A DNA stretch of 64,000 nt. It comes from Helianthus annuus (lineage: Eukaryota > Streptophyta > Magnoliopsida > Asterales > Asteraceae). Both the position numbers and the translations under genes were made by a program. Below the pieces are notes generated by a model. That model saw only the letters and a program-made list of their open reading frames with translations. It was not told the origin of the DNA and did not search any database. Positions 35,789-47,304 of the stretch are shown piece after piece. Positions within the stretch are counted from its first letter, which is position 1. Each line of letters opens with the position of its first letter. Where the stretch lies: positions 81,395,870 to 81,459,869 of the forward strand of contig NC_035444.2 of assembly GCF_002127325.2 (NCBI RefSeq), read 5' to 3'.

Positions 35789-38700
35789 CTAATTATGAAC
35801 ATCCTTGAGTTGTTGTAAATCTTGAACTCTAAGCAGTTCTCGCATTGTAGCAAACTTGACGCTTGCTAGTGCGTTCGTTAGTATGTCTGCCCGTTGTAGT
35901 TCTCCACTGATGTGTTCCACATTGATGTGTTCGTTCTCCACGCATTCCCTTATGAAATTATAACGTGCATCAATGTGTGTGCTTCTTCCATGAAAGACTA
36001 GATTCTTCATGAGTGCTATTGCAGAAAAATTATCCACCCTTAGTGTTATCTTCTCTTCCTTCCAGCATGTAACTTCACTTAACAATCTTTAAGCCGTAGT
36101 GCTTGGCATGTTGCTGCAGTGGCTGCTGATTCACATGATGATAACGCGACTGTCTGTTGCTTCTGTGTGCACCAGGTTATAGGTGATTCTCCAAAGTAGA
36201 ATACTAGACCAGTTGTACCTTTTCCTTGGTCTGTGGTAACTCCATAACTGCTATCACTATAACCTATGATCTTACATCCTCCTTGCTTCTTGTATATGAT
36301 TCCATGTTCTTTAGTTCCTTTGATATAACGTAGTACTTGCTTCACTGCTTTCAAGAGATGCTCCTTTGGTTCTTACATGAATTTACTAAGCAGACTGACT
36401 GGGTAACATAGATCTGGCCTTGTACGCAATAAGTACCTAAGAGAACCTATCAGGCTTATGTAATGCGTTGCATCTACTAGATCTCTTTCTTCAGTCTTAG
36501 TTAACTGTGTTCCTGAATTCATAGGAATCTTTGTGTCGTTGTAGGTTAACATATCAGCGTCTTTGAGTATCTTGTTAATATAGCCTGTCTGCTTGATGGC
36601 TATCTCACCCTCTGCTTGAATAACTTCTATTCTGAGATAGTATACTAGCAATCCTAGATCACTCATTTCAAACTTGTTCTCCATATGAGACTTGGAAATA
36701 CCTATCTCATTTCTTATTGTTCCAATGACTATCAAATCATCAACGTAGACTCCGACTATCAGTGTAAAAGTCTTACTTGTCCTTGTATAGATTGCTTGTT
36801 CTAAAGTGCGCTTCTTGAAGTTAAATGACTTTAGGATTTGATCTAACTTCGTATTCCAAGCACGTGGTGCTTGTCTCAATCCATACAGAGCCTTTGATAG
36901 TTTGTAGACTTTTCCTTCATCTCCTAGCTTTATAAATCCTTCAGGTTGTGATACATAGACCTCCTCCTTGAGATCTTTGTGTAAGAATGTGGACTTAACA
37001 TCTAAGTGATGTACCTCCCAACCTTGATATGTTGCTAAAGCTAACATTAGTCGAACTGTCTCTATTCGTGCTATTGGTGCAAAGACTTCCTCAAAGTCTA
37101 TCCCGTGTTGCTGAACATAACCTTTTGCTACCAGCCTTGCTTTGTATCTTATAACTGATATCCTTCTTAATTTTGAATACCCACTTTAATCCTATTGCCT
37201 TGTGATATCTTGGCAACTCTGTCAATTTCCAAGTGTTATTCCTGTTTATCGAGTCTAACTCAGCCTTCATTGCTTTAATCCATTTTCTGTTATTAGATGC
37301 TTCCTTGTAATTCCTTGGTTCTTCTTCAACAAGTAGTAATTCTTGTGGATCTACTTGAATTTCCTCCGTCTCTTCATATAGTTCTTCGAGACTTCTCAAC
37401 TTTACTGGAGTGTCATTAATACTCCCTGTTGTACTTTCAGATGTAGATGGACCTCTACTTGATAATCTGCTTGAACTTCCTGATGAGTTCTAATTGTACG
37501 AATGTGCTGGCGAGTTACATTGGAGTCTGGTTCTTCTGTCTGATCTACTCCTGAATCTTCATGATGTGACCCGCTACTATCAGGACTACTCAGTGCATTT
37601 TCTTCAAACTCTGGTGGGATGTCATCTTCTTGAATGACAAAGTTTGTCCATTCGGGATTCCCTGAATCTACCGTTTCCATATAACTATTCCAGTTCCATG
37701 GTTGACCTTCCATGAACTTTACATCTCTACTGACACATATCTTGTTCTTCGCCGGATAATATAATGTGTATGCCTTTGATCCTTCTTCTATTCCAATATA
37801 TATCATAGGTGCACTTCTATCATCTAACTTCTTTTGTTGAAGTGGTAGTACCTTAGCGTATGTTGTGCAGCCAAAAACCTTTAAGTGTTCCAGATTCGGC
37901 TTTCTTCCTTTCAATGCTTCATACGGGGTCTTGTTCACCAAAGCTTTCGTTGGAATCCGGTTTAATACGTATATCGTATGTCTTATTGTTTCACCCCAAA
38001 AATTCTATGGCTTGTTCATTTCCTTGAGCATACTACAAGTAGTTGACAACATCGTCCTGTTTCTTCTTTCCACTGCTCCATTTTGCTGTGGGGAATACAG
38101 CGTTGTAAGCTGTCTTGCTATGCCATTGTCTTTGCAATACTTGTTGAATTCAGCCGATGTGAATTCTCCTTCTCTGTCTATCCTTAACATTTTTAACTTG
38201 GTTCGAGTTTCTGTCTCCACTTTTTCTTTGAACTGCTTGAAAGTTTCGAACGCTTGATCCTTGGAAGTTAGTAGATATGCCTACATGTAGCGAGTACAAT
38301 CGTCTACAAGTAGGAATCTGTACTTCTTCCCAACATGTGTTTGTGGGGATATAGGACCACACAAATCTCCATAGACTAAATCCAGAGGTTTAAGGATCTG
38401 AATTTTGTCTAATTTAGAAATGGTGTCCTACTATGTTTTCTTAATAAGCATGCGTCACACACTTGACGGTCATGACTTATTTGAGGAACTCCATGTACCA
38501 AGTTCTTTCAAGTCATTTCTTTGATAGCATCGACATTTAAATGGCCTAATCTTGCGTGCCATAACCATGCTAAATTTTATGTGTTTGAGAGCAGGCAGAT
38601 TGGTTTTCTAATCATCAATTTTACTTTATACAGCCTGTTCTTCATTCTCCTGACTCGCATTAGTAACTTTCTATTTCTTTCACGAAGTGTTAGTAAGTTT

Positions 38701-40042
38701 CCGTCCATAACTACTTTGCAACCAATTTTCTATGAGTTGTCCGAGGGAGATATGTTGTTTTTCAGACTTGGAATGTAGTATACTTGAGAAACAATCTTCT
38801 GTTCTTGGTTCAGACATTCCAACAATATTGAACTTATACCTTTAATCTCTACGTGCGATCCGTCATCGAAACATACTTGCCCCGTCACCTTTTCATCTAA
38901 TTCTCTGAAGTGACTTCGCACACCTGTCATGTGGTTGCTTTCCCTGTTGTCTAAGTACCATAGACTTTCATCTTCTGTGGCGTACCTTACTGGTTCTATG
39001 CATTCTTCGTTTAACAGAACCCTTTCTTGAACAATGTTTTCTTCTTGTATTGCCATTAGCAATACGAGTGCTTCATCTTCTGGATAAGATTTGAGTGTTC
39101 TTGCACGAATTCTTTCTCGGGACAGTCTTTTTTAAAGTGTCCAAACTTTTGACACTTAAAGCCTTAGATCTTACTTGTGTTTGTTTGATTCCTTCTAAAC
39201 TTCCTCCAATTCCTAAAATTTCCACCTTTAGGTCTGTATGGAGATCCTTCATTCTTAGTGCCTTGCTTATCTTTAGTGTCTTGCTAATTTCCACGTGGTT
39301 GGTTGAACTTGCCACTCCCGCGGTTTCCAAAATGCCTTCCTCTGCCTGAATTGTTGTCATGATGTGTAAACATCAATCTATCTTGGCTATCTCCTAGCCT
39401 TCCTTTCTTTAACCTTAGCCTTTCTTCATAAGTCTTTAACCTTCCGACTGCTTCTTCTAGTGTCATTGTGTCTAGATCGGAGTATTGTTCCATGGAGGCG
39501 ACAATCTGAGTAAACTTATCTGGCACGACATTTAGGAGTTTTTGTACCAGAGTCGGTTAACTAAATGTTGTCCCTTATTCACTTGCCCCATTAACAACAT
39601 TGTTTATCTTTGCGGAGAAAGAGTCCATAGTGTCATCTTCTTTCATTTGCATTAATTCAAATTTTGACATTAGTGTATGCCAACGAGCCTTTTGGACCCG
39701 ATCCACACCAATGTGCTTTGTTTTCAAATTTTCCCAAATTTCTTTGCAGTCTTGCAACTTGCAATACAACATCTTTCGGTATTGCTTGGAACAGATAAGC
39801 AATTGCTGAATTATCTTTCTTAACATCCGTTTGTGTATTTCCTGCCGGTTCAATCATTTCCCAAAAGTCCATTCGCTTCTAAAATTGTTTTGATGCGAAT
39901 TGCCCAAACCGTATAGTTTTTCGGTTTCAAAATTGGACCCTGAAACTGGGAAAGAGAACTTCCCTCCTTTTGAATTACAATTTGTGGAGTTGGCCTGGTT
40001 GTTCCTGACATAACTTCTGACCGAACAATATTCACTTTTCAA
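35789..40042 (-). pseudogene. copia gag-pol, multiply disabled
   Basis: Minus-strand order: gag (from about 40042; SQFQGPILKPKNYTVWAIRI, IWENLKTKHIG), CCHC knuckle at about 39170-39130 (CQKFGHFKKDC), protease near 38950, integrase at 38760-37800 (GAVERRNRTM, NKTPYEALKG), RT at 37400-36370 (LKWVFKIKKDI, ALYGLRQAPRAWN, VYVDDLIVIG) and RNase H to 35789. The protease active site reads DNRES where copia elements have D-x-GAS, so it is dead. Frameshifts split gag, and several stops split integrase and RT. Confidence 0.9.
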
Positions 40043-40252
40043 TAAACTTTGCTTTTCCTTGGTTTCACTAAACCTTTAATCCTTAACCCGCGATTTCGTG
40101 AATCACGTCATAACTAAACTTTCACCGAAAATAAAACCTAGATTTCTAACCCCCTGGTTCGATACCCTTGAACCGAAAAGAAAACTAAACTTGCGAATTG
40201 AAAAGAATAATAAAACCTGATCACGAAAACCCTACGATTCGATGCGCCTAGA

Positions 40253-40271
40253 GCTTGATGCTCTGATACCA
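40253..40271 (-). promoter_or_regulatory. primer-binding site, tRNA-iMet (copia)
   Basis: The minus strand reads TGGTATCAGAGCATCAAG. It lies directly inside the 5' LTR, two bases from its end. Confidence 0.85.
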
Positions 40272-40273
40272 AT

Positions 40274-40693
40274 TGTTGCCCAGAATGATCTTTGATCTCT
40301 AGAACGTGAATGATAAAATAAACTCTCATATAACTTGAATTTGAATACAATGGAATGTTTTACAAATGAGAAATTTATCCCTATTTATAGTTTCTAATGG
40401 ATGCGAGTGAGTAGATGTGTCCTTTGATGAAGAGTCGTGTCTCTAGATCTTGTGGTTGGAATTAAACACGAATAGTTGTGTCTCTTGATCAAGAATCACG
40501 TCCCTTATCTTCTTCCTTTGTTGTCGTTGATCCAATGAGTGCGACCCAAGGGACACATCGATTCCCTTGGGGTGTCGGTTACAAACTTCTTACTTGACAC
40601 TTTTGGTCCCCGAACTTCATAACTACCTTTAAACTTACTTTATACTAAATACTATTTAACCCTTGTACTTGGATATGTATGATTAGCGTTTCA
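40274..40693 (-). repeat. copia 5' LTR
   Basis: 420 bp, TGTTGCCCAGAATGATC to TAGCGTTTCA on the plus strand; the same length as its partner, with scattered substitutions. Confidence 0.93.
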
Positions 40694-40950
40694 TTATTAA
40701 CATTTGGCAATTGTCTGTTACAAATGTATATACATATAGAATCATTGCAATGATAAATAGAACCACTGCGTTGATTCATGCTAACCTACCCATGTAATGT
40801 ACATAACTGTTGCTATACAAGCAAAATTACCTTATAAAAGCTATACATAATATACATAGTACGTATATTTATAGTGGATCTTATATAATCCAATATTCCC
40901 CCTAAGCTAGATCGGGTGTATTCCAAGCTTTCGTTTGAACCGGTTGATCC
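40694..40950 (-). mobile_element. remnant of another copia element (3' LTR part and polypurine tract)
   Basis: The minus strand reads AGCTTAGGGGGAATATTGGA, a typical copia polypurine tract and LTR start, followed by an AT-rich LTR-like stretch that ends at the neighbouring copia LTR. No second LTR is visible. Confidence 0.5.
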
Positions 40951-41294
40951 TGTTGGAATAACTCAGAACATGTATCAAGTTTATCCGGGTCAAGTAGCCT
41001 GTGGGTAGGATATGGGCAAATGGTTCATGTTAAAAAGAGACGTTGCATGGAATAAGAGGTTAGTTGTGTATGATCACGTCGCCTAGCTCCAACATTATTT
41101 TTCCAAGTTTATAGGAATTATCAGTTGTTTTACCTTGTTATTTAAGCAACGAATGCCCTAGCTTTGTTTTTATACTTTTTTTCAATTAGTCAAAGTAACT
41201 ATTAATTGTGCCGACTAGTTTGCTAATAAAGAAAGTTGCTTTCGATCAATTCTTGTTATTATTATCTTTGTGATGTTCTAATTATATGCCAACA
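40951..41294 (+). repeat. 5' LTR of plus-strand copia
   Basis: 344 bp, TGTTGGAATAACTC to ATATGCCAACA, directly followed by ATTGGTATCAAGGC. Confidence 0.75.
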
Positions 41295-41296
41295 AT

Positions 41297-41309
41297 TGGT
41301 ATCAAGGCA
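41297..41309 (+). promoter_or_regulatory. primer-binding site, tRNA-Met-like
   Basis: TTGGTATCAAGGC, close to the tRNA-iMet complement, three bases past the LTR. Confidence 0.65.
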
Positions 41310-41389
41310 AAGGTTTGTGTATGCCAAAGATAATTCGATTAAACACCATTAACATCGTAACTTCCACATCAAACACCCAAAAGGAAAAC

Positions 41390-41917
41390 GGAACCATAGC
41401 CATTCAATGCCCACTACTAATCTCTACAAACTATACTACTTGGGCCACCAGAATGGGGGAGTCCTAGATGCCCAAGGATTGTAGGAATTTGCAGAACCAG
41501 ATACTGATATAGTTGTAGATGAGAAGAAAAGCAAATTGACTAGAGCTTTCATATTTTAGGCGATACCGGAGGACATTCTATTGTAGGTGGCAAAGAAAAA
41601 GAATACTAATGAAATCTGGGATTCTCTGAAGGGTCATTACTTGGGAGCAGAGATAGTGCAGAAAGCATGTCTCAATACTCTCAAGAGTGAGTTTGAGAAT
41701 GAAGGAGGGGGAATCTATTGATGAGTATGCCAAAAAAATTACCAGGGATGATTTCTGGGTACATCAGTCTTGGTAAGACATTAACATATAGTGAACTAGT
41801 CAGGAAGCTACTGAAAAGTTCATTCATTTTATGGCATCAATGGAACAGTATTCTGATGTAGACAAAGTGGCGTTTGATGAAGCCAGTGGCCAATTCAAAG
41901 CATATGAAGACACACTC
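41390..41917 (+). pseudogene. copia gag, first part
   Basis: Readable fragments in the plus frames: KLTRAFIF, IPEDILL, EIWDSLKGHYLGAE, MASMEQYSDV, GQFKAYEDTL. Stops occur near 41470 and elsewhere. The last codons (Asp-Thr-Leu) continue after the insertion at 58193 with Lys-Leu-Arg-Gln. Gag of this family packages element RNA. Confidence 0.7.
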
Positions 41918-42484
41918 TGTTGGTATCATCGTCATCGGAAACCCAGGACCAGTCGGAACGGATTGAGTTGTGACCACATACACAATCACTTTCGAACAAA
42001 CCACAACCTTTACAATACTTCATCATGAATCAAACTAAGAGAACTTGCTGAATGATAATAACACTAACCGTAAACAAATCTGAACGAACTTGAACTTCTA
42101 ACAAACATAAACTTGCATTACAGATACTTTTAGAATGAGGATGGAGCCAAGTATTTATACCGAACGAATGGGTGTGAGTGAAAGGGTGCGACGATCAACA
42201 GAGGGGTACGTCTCCTCCCTCAATAACCGTATAAGCAGTTATACCTTCTTACTCACGCCGGTTCATGTAACATGGCCCAAACCTCATATGACCCAAACCT
42301 TTAAACCTACTGGACTACTAATTGTTTGACCCATATACATCACGTGGCCTCCGGCCCAAGTTCTAAACACAAATAATAAAACAGTAAACTGTTTTGACCC
42401 ATTTAGCAAAAACTAATAAACATAAATAACTACCGGGCCCGAAACCGGATTCATTCGGATGGACTTGATTATCTTTGGTCTTCA
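41918..42484 (-). repeat. ARID element LTR 1 (array left end)
   Basis: 567 bp, TGTTGGTATCATCG to TTTGGTCTTCA on the plus strand. Minus-strand termini TG...CA. Confidence 0.92.
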
Positions 42485-42525
42485 TTCACCGCCCTAAGCA
42501 AGAACATCCGAATCTTCAGCCTTGA
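42485..42525 (-). promoter_or_regulatory. ARID element 3' tail and polypurine tract
   Basis: The minus strand reads TTGCTTAGGGCGGTGAA just before LTR 1, a purine-rich tract in the expected place. Confidence 0.6.
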
Positions 42526-44199
42526 TTACTCCTTGCAGTTGTTGGTGACCTCTATCTTGACCACCACTTCGTCATCACTTGATTCTTCGAGCCAACCGTT
42601 GTTGTTAGAATTTCCAGCCATGACGTTTGCCTTTTTCCCACGCTCTTTCCTCATGAAGTCGAAATACCATTCGACTAGTTCCAAGTAGTAAATGTAGGCA
42701 ACCTTGACTTCGTATGCATCATCCGGCTCATAACCATACTTAGCCGCAATCACATCCCATAAATTCTTTTCCATTACTTCCTTGAATCCCCCGTTAAGCT
42801 TTACAATTCGATGTAACAAGATTAGACTAAGTTCACGGCCATCAATCAACTCGGGTGGCATTGCCTTTTCACATACGATTCCAAGAAAATCTGAAATGAA
42901 CCAAATCAAAATCTCTTCGAATGGAGCATCGAAGAACCTTTGATGATTCTTTAATTCTTCGTGCAAAGTTATGAGATCTTTCGGTTCTACACAACTTTCA
43001 ATGATCATGTTCTTTTTGATAACGTCTTCCTCGAGTTGTGAAAGAATTAACGCTCGTTCCCGGAGCGTTTCTTTTGACTCATACGGATTATCCTTTTCAC
43101 CTTCGATGTATATTAAAAGCGCCTTCTTTGCTTTCTTGGAGTAAACGATTTCTTTCTTTCTTGCCCTCGAACTTTCACCGTACGCCTTTTTCTTGTTCCT
43201 TTCCTTTTCGAATTCCCTCTCGTAGTAGTCTTCCAAACATTCTTTAAATTCCTTCTTTTCTTTCTTGTATCCGTTATCAACACCAAGATTATCATAAAAC
43301 GTGTTAAGATAATCTTGTTCTAAGTCGACCTCCGACTTATCTTCATAAATATCAAACCCTTTCGAGCGACTTCCAAACATCTTCTTTAGTAAACATGTAT
43401 CCCCCATTGTAACTGTTTCAATTCCTTGAAACAACAGTTGTTCTAGACTTAACACGTTCTTGTCTAGACTAGGAGCGTAACTTACACATGGGATTGTTTT
43501 GTCTTTACCATCCACCGGGACTCTAACTTCTCCAATACCATGCACAAACGAGAAATCCTTCCTATTCTCGTTTGTCACTAACCCAAAAGGCCTTTTGAAA
43601 CATTTGAACACATTCCGGTTTCCCGTCATGTGTGTTTTGTATGTAGGATCAACAACCCAAATCGAATCCCATTTACCGCCACATGTATCCTTAACCATAT
43701 AATCACTTTCAACCGGTAATGGCGATAAATTAACATACTTACTTGGGCAAATCGAGGCGATATGACCAAATTACTTGCACTTGAAGCAACGGATTCCCGG
43801 TTTCCTTGGTCTTCCCACCGGTGCACTTGCCTTCATTCCGGACTTCTTCACAAACCCATTTGGAACCATTTTCATTGGAAACTTCTTTACCGGTGACTTC
43901 CCGGTTCGTATGGTTGGCTTCCCCTGCGCGTACTCATTCATCTCTTCTGCCGCCCGGCCGCACTTTCCACTACGAACAACATCTACACCGTAGTCGGTCT
44001 CAAATGATTTTCCCTTGTCTCCTCGTAAACGGTTTCCATCATTGTCACAACCCTTTCCTGTTCCTGTTAAACCTTTGGCTCTGATACCAATGTTGGTATC
44101 ATCGTCATCGGAAACCCAGGACCAGTCGGAACGGATTGAGTTGTGACCACATACACAATCACTTTCGAACAAACCACAACCTTTACAATACTTCATCAT
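42526..44199 (-). pseudogene. ARID retroelement ORF, unit A (one ochre codon)
   Basis: The frame starts at 44199 inside LTR 2 with MMKYCKGCGLF. It reads through the primer site (DDTNIGIRAK) into a basic region, an AT-hook-like GRPRKP and a CCHC knuckle. TAA at 43771-43773 replaces the Gln of CFKCKQFGH. After it, the 390-aa remainder holds the protease-like domain (WDSIWVVDPTYKTHMTGN), a Lys/Glu-rich coiled-coil-like middle and an ARID domain near the C-terminus (PPELIDGRELSLILL, NGGFKEV, NLWDVIAAKYG). About ten residues differ from unit C. Confidence 0.85.
44077..44090 (-). promoter_or_regulatory. primer-binding site, tRNA-iMet (unit A)
   Basis: The minus strand reads TTGGTATCAGAGCC directly at the LTR 2 edge. 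It is at the same time coding sequence of the ORF. Confidence 0.9.
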
Positions 44200-44657
44200 G
44201 AATCAAACTAACAGAACTTGCTGAATGATAATAACACTAACCGTAAACAAATCTGAACGAACTTGAACTTCTAACAAACATAAACTTGCATTACAGATAC
44301 TTTTAGAATGAGGATGGAGCCAAGTATTTATACCGAACGAATGGGTGTGAGTGAAAGGGTGCGACGATCAACAGAGGGGTACGTCTCCTCCCTCAATAAC
44401 CGTATAAGCGGTTATACCTTCTCACTCACGCCGGTTCATGTAACATGGCCCAAACCTCATATGACCCAAACCTTTAAACCTACTGGACTACTAATTGTTT
44501 GACCCATATACATCACGTGGCCTCCGGCCCAAGTTCTAAACACAAATAATAAAACAATAAACTGTTTTGACCCATTAAGCAAAAACTAATAAACATAAAT
44601 AACTACCGGCCCGAAACCGGATTCATTCGGATGGACTTGATTATCTTTTGGTCTTCA
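44091..44657 (-). repeat. ARID element LTR 2
   Basis: 567 bp. It serves as 5' LTR of unit A and 3' LTR of the stub unit B, and it encodes the first 36 residues of ORF A. Confidence 0.92.
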
Positions 44658-44709
44658 TTCACCGTAGTCGGTCTCAACCGATTTTCCCTTGTCTCCTCGT
44701 AAACGGTTT
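44658..44709 (-). mobile_element. ARID stub unit B, left piece
   Basis: It starts TTCACCG like the polypurine side of unit A, then jumps to TAGTCGGTCTCAA, which in unit A lies about 1.5 kb further on after another CACCG (43989 region). The last five bases GGTTT are the target-site duplicate of gypsy III; the rest of the stub lies at 55401-55455. Confidence 0.85.
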
Positions 44710-47288
44710 TGTGACACCTCGTATTTTCGATCTTTCCATTTTTGGCAAGTCTACTTGTACTTTCTATTTTTGTAAGTTGTACCTTTGTGGTATTTGGTTT
44801 TATTCCCAAATTGTACCTCGAGACTTGAAATCATAATGAAAGTGCATTATTTTATTCATATTTGTGTTTGAATACTATGTATTGTCAAAACAATTAATAA
44901 CATGTTAAACTATGTTAAACACGTAAAAACAGTGAAAATACATCTTAATCTCAGCTCTCAAATTCATCACTGCCTAGAGATTACCCTAAACCGTACAAAA
45001 ACCGGGAATTTATACGTTGATTCGGTAAAAATATCAAAATTTGGGTTAAAATAATTTTTATATTATTTTATTAATATTTTAAATAAGTAAACTAATAATT
45101 AAAATTAAATAAATAAATATTTTAAACTGAATTTTTAATGATTTTTGTTAGTTTTGGTTAGTTAAACTAACTCAGTTAGTGAAAACCCAGTTAAATCAGC
45201 TAACTGGGTTAATTTTATCAAAGGGCAGCACTAACTGAGTTAGAAAACTCAGTTAGTGACTAACCCAGTTAGTCAGACTAACTGTTAGTAAAAAAGGGGG
45301 TCTCCTGGGTGAGAACCGGCCCTTGTGCGGGTTCGAACCCGGGTCTCTCGCATAACATACACGCGTTCTAACCACTCGGCCGGGCATGCCACATCCGACT
45401 TATATTGAAATCAAATTATATTTAACATCATATTAAATGCGAGAATTTAAAATAAAAACCGCCCAAACCATCCATCTTCTCCGACCCTTGAGTTTGTTAC
45501 CGGAAAATTTCGACCCTCCACCTTCGTAACTGAAGTGGTCCGATCGATCACCCTGCACTCTTTATAACTCGACCAACCCTCAAGATTTTCGGTCCCTCAC
45601 CACATAATCGCTTACCAGAACTCGAAGACGACTCGCCGGAAAAACTCATCGGGAACCATGGATTCTTTACTTTCGTTCCGATAATATGAACACGTCGGAA
45701 CTCGTTTCTTCGCCGAAGTCGTGCGGTGATCGTCAGAGATATTTCTTCATCTTGTTCGGTACACCCTTACCATTCGATCCATTTGTTTGTTTTTCTTATC
45801 ATCTCTAAAATATATATATCATGACTGAAGCAAGAAAAAAAAAGGGAAAACGGGACCTTAATTTATTACATATACAGTTATGCATGTTTTTATAAATGGA
45901 GAAGATTACCACCTAAATTGTTTTCTTGTATACAAATGAAACAACACGATTTCGATCAGAATTATGATTTTGTTTTAAATTAATGGTCAACTATTAGGAT
46001 AAGAAATCAAATACATGCACATACAGTTTCTGTAGTTGGTTTATTTATGAAGAAGACTACAAAACAGTTCATGATAAAAAGCATTATCAACCCATTTTAT
46101 ATATATATATATATTTTTATATATATACACATTTGATCCATGTGCATATGCACATTACGTAGACTTAGTCCCCACCACTCAAATTTAGCTAAATGACTAT
46201 ATTATCATCATTTCTATATTTTAGGTTAGGTTATTTAATTTTATAACTAAAGACTAAAACTTGTTATTTTGATAGGATACGTGGTGCTTCTATAATAGGA
46301 GGTGCTTATTTCCATTTCTTTTTTTAAGCATCCTAAGAATTTAATAAAAACAAATAATAAATCTAATATAATTCTCTTATATCAAGAAAGGTATTATGAG
46401 ATAAATTATATTATGCAAAATAATTATGCTGTAAAACATAAAATATTAGGAAGGTTATTTAAGGTACAATTATTAACTCGATCAATATGTGAAAGTCTAG
46501 GTTAATCGCTCTCGCTCGTTCTCTTGGATTTTATTCTCCATCTTTACTCGTACGTTCTTACACGAAAGCGCAACGCAATCAATGTGAGTATACATGACCC
46601 ATTTTCTATTTTATCACATTTTGGGTGCTGTATGCATTTCTATATCAAACACACTATGTTAAACATTTTTGCACCCTCAATCCACATTTCATGTGAATCT
46701 ATTTGACTCATGTTAATCACGTTATGCTACTGTTAAACATTTATGACTGTGTGTTCATTAACTTTGCAAGCCTCCCCTAACAATGGCAGCGCTGTAGGTT
46801 GAGAAACGCCCCTCCCATAATATTATGGGTATTGTTAGGTTTATTCTATGTTACTCATTTACCACCCTTCTAGGGTTAGGCTATGTTAATTGCGTTAAAC
46901 TTTGGTTTGAACACATAGATTTCATCATTACGAGTATAACTGTTAATATGAACTCATGTAGTCACGTGGATTTGAGCATGTTAAACTATTTCAAACATAT
47001 TATACTATATTCAAACTTGTATACTCGTCAACATGTTTTGTTGACTTTATTTTAAATGCATACTGCAGGGTGAGGAAGTCAAGATTTGAAGAAATGAATA
47101 GGATGGCCTAGAAACCCACTTCTGAAATAGACTATGTTTAATGTTTGTTATTTCCTTTTATGACAATGTATGAAACTTTGCAATTTTAATAAATGAAATT
47201 TAATTATATTGTCACATGTAGTGTTATGATGTTTTGAGCAATTTGTTCGTCTCATCCCGATGTTTCCGCCATCGGTTGGGGTGTGACA
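44710..47288 (+). repeat. 5' LTR of gypsy III
   Basis: TGTGACACCTCG to GGGTGTGACA. It contains blocks of (C)TAACTGAGTTAG-type repeats at 45160-45290, a tRNA-like segment, and a (TA)n run near 46100. Confidence 0.96.
45305..45392 (-). other. tRNA-like segment in LTR III (5' copy)
   Basis: On the minus strand an A-box-like GGCCGAGTGGTTA (45369-45381) is followed by a 5-bp anticodon-like stem (CGCGT/ATGCG) with a 7-nt loop. A perfect B-box-like GGGTTCGAACCC (45329-45340) comes next. The acceptor stem does not pair well. It resembles the head of a tRNA-derived SINE or a decayed tRNA gene and could act as an internal RNA polymerase III promoter. Confidence 0.5.
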
Positions 47289-47291
47289 GAT

Positions 47292-47304
47292 TGGTATCAG
47301 AGCC
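47292..47304 (+). promoter_or_regulatory. primer-binding site, tRNA-iMet (gypsy III)
   Basis: TGGTATCAGAGCC, three bases after the LTR end. Confidence 0.95.

Larger units (their letters stand above)
35361..40693 (-). mobile_element. Ty1/copia LTR retrotransposon, complete but inactive
   Basis: Two 420-bp LTRs (35361-35780 and 40274-40693) flank an internal region with tRNA-Met primer site, gag, protease, integrase, RT and RNase H in copia order on the minus strand. The flanks TTGTC (left) and TTATT (right) do not form a target-site duplication. Many stops and frameshifts show that this is an old copy. Confidence 0.93.
40951..41917 (+). mobile_element. plus-strand Ty1/copia element, 5' part (LTR, primer site, gag)
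   Basis: A 344-bp LTR (40951-41294) has inverted ends TGTTGG...CCAACA. It is followed by a tRNA-Met-like primer site and a gag (UBN2-type) reading frame with several stops. The frame is split at 41917 by the ARID-element array and resumes at 58193. No 3' LTR was found, so the 3' end is lost after about 58650. Confidence 0.8.

Noticed and set aside
42135..42329. Recurrent 64-codon plus-strand ORF in each ARID LTR (also 44308-44502 and 57844-58038)
   Set aside because: It recurs only because the LTRs are repeats. It is antisense to the element and lacks recognisable protein features.
45305..45392. Functional tRNA gene
   Set aside because: The acceptor stem does not pair and the anticodon would be unusual; only a tRNA-like or SINE-head-like segment is supported.
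46302..47055. Small ORFs repeated in both gypsy III LTRs (again near 54409-55162)
   Set aside because: LTR sequence without known coding role; they repeat only because the LTRs do.
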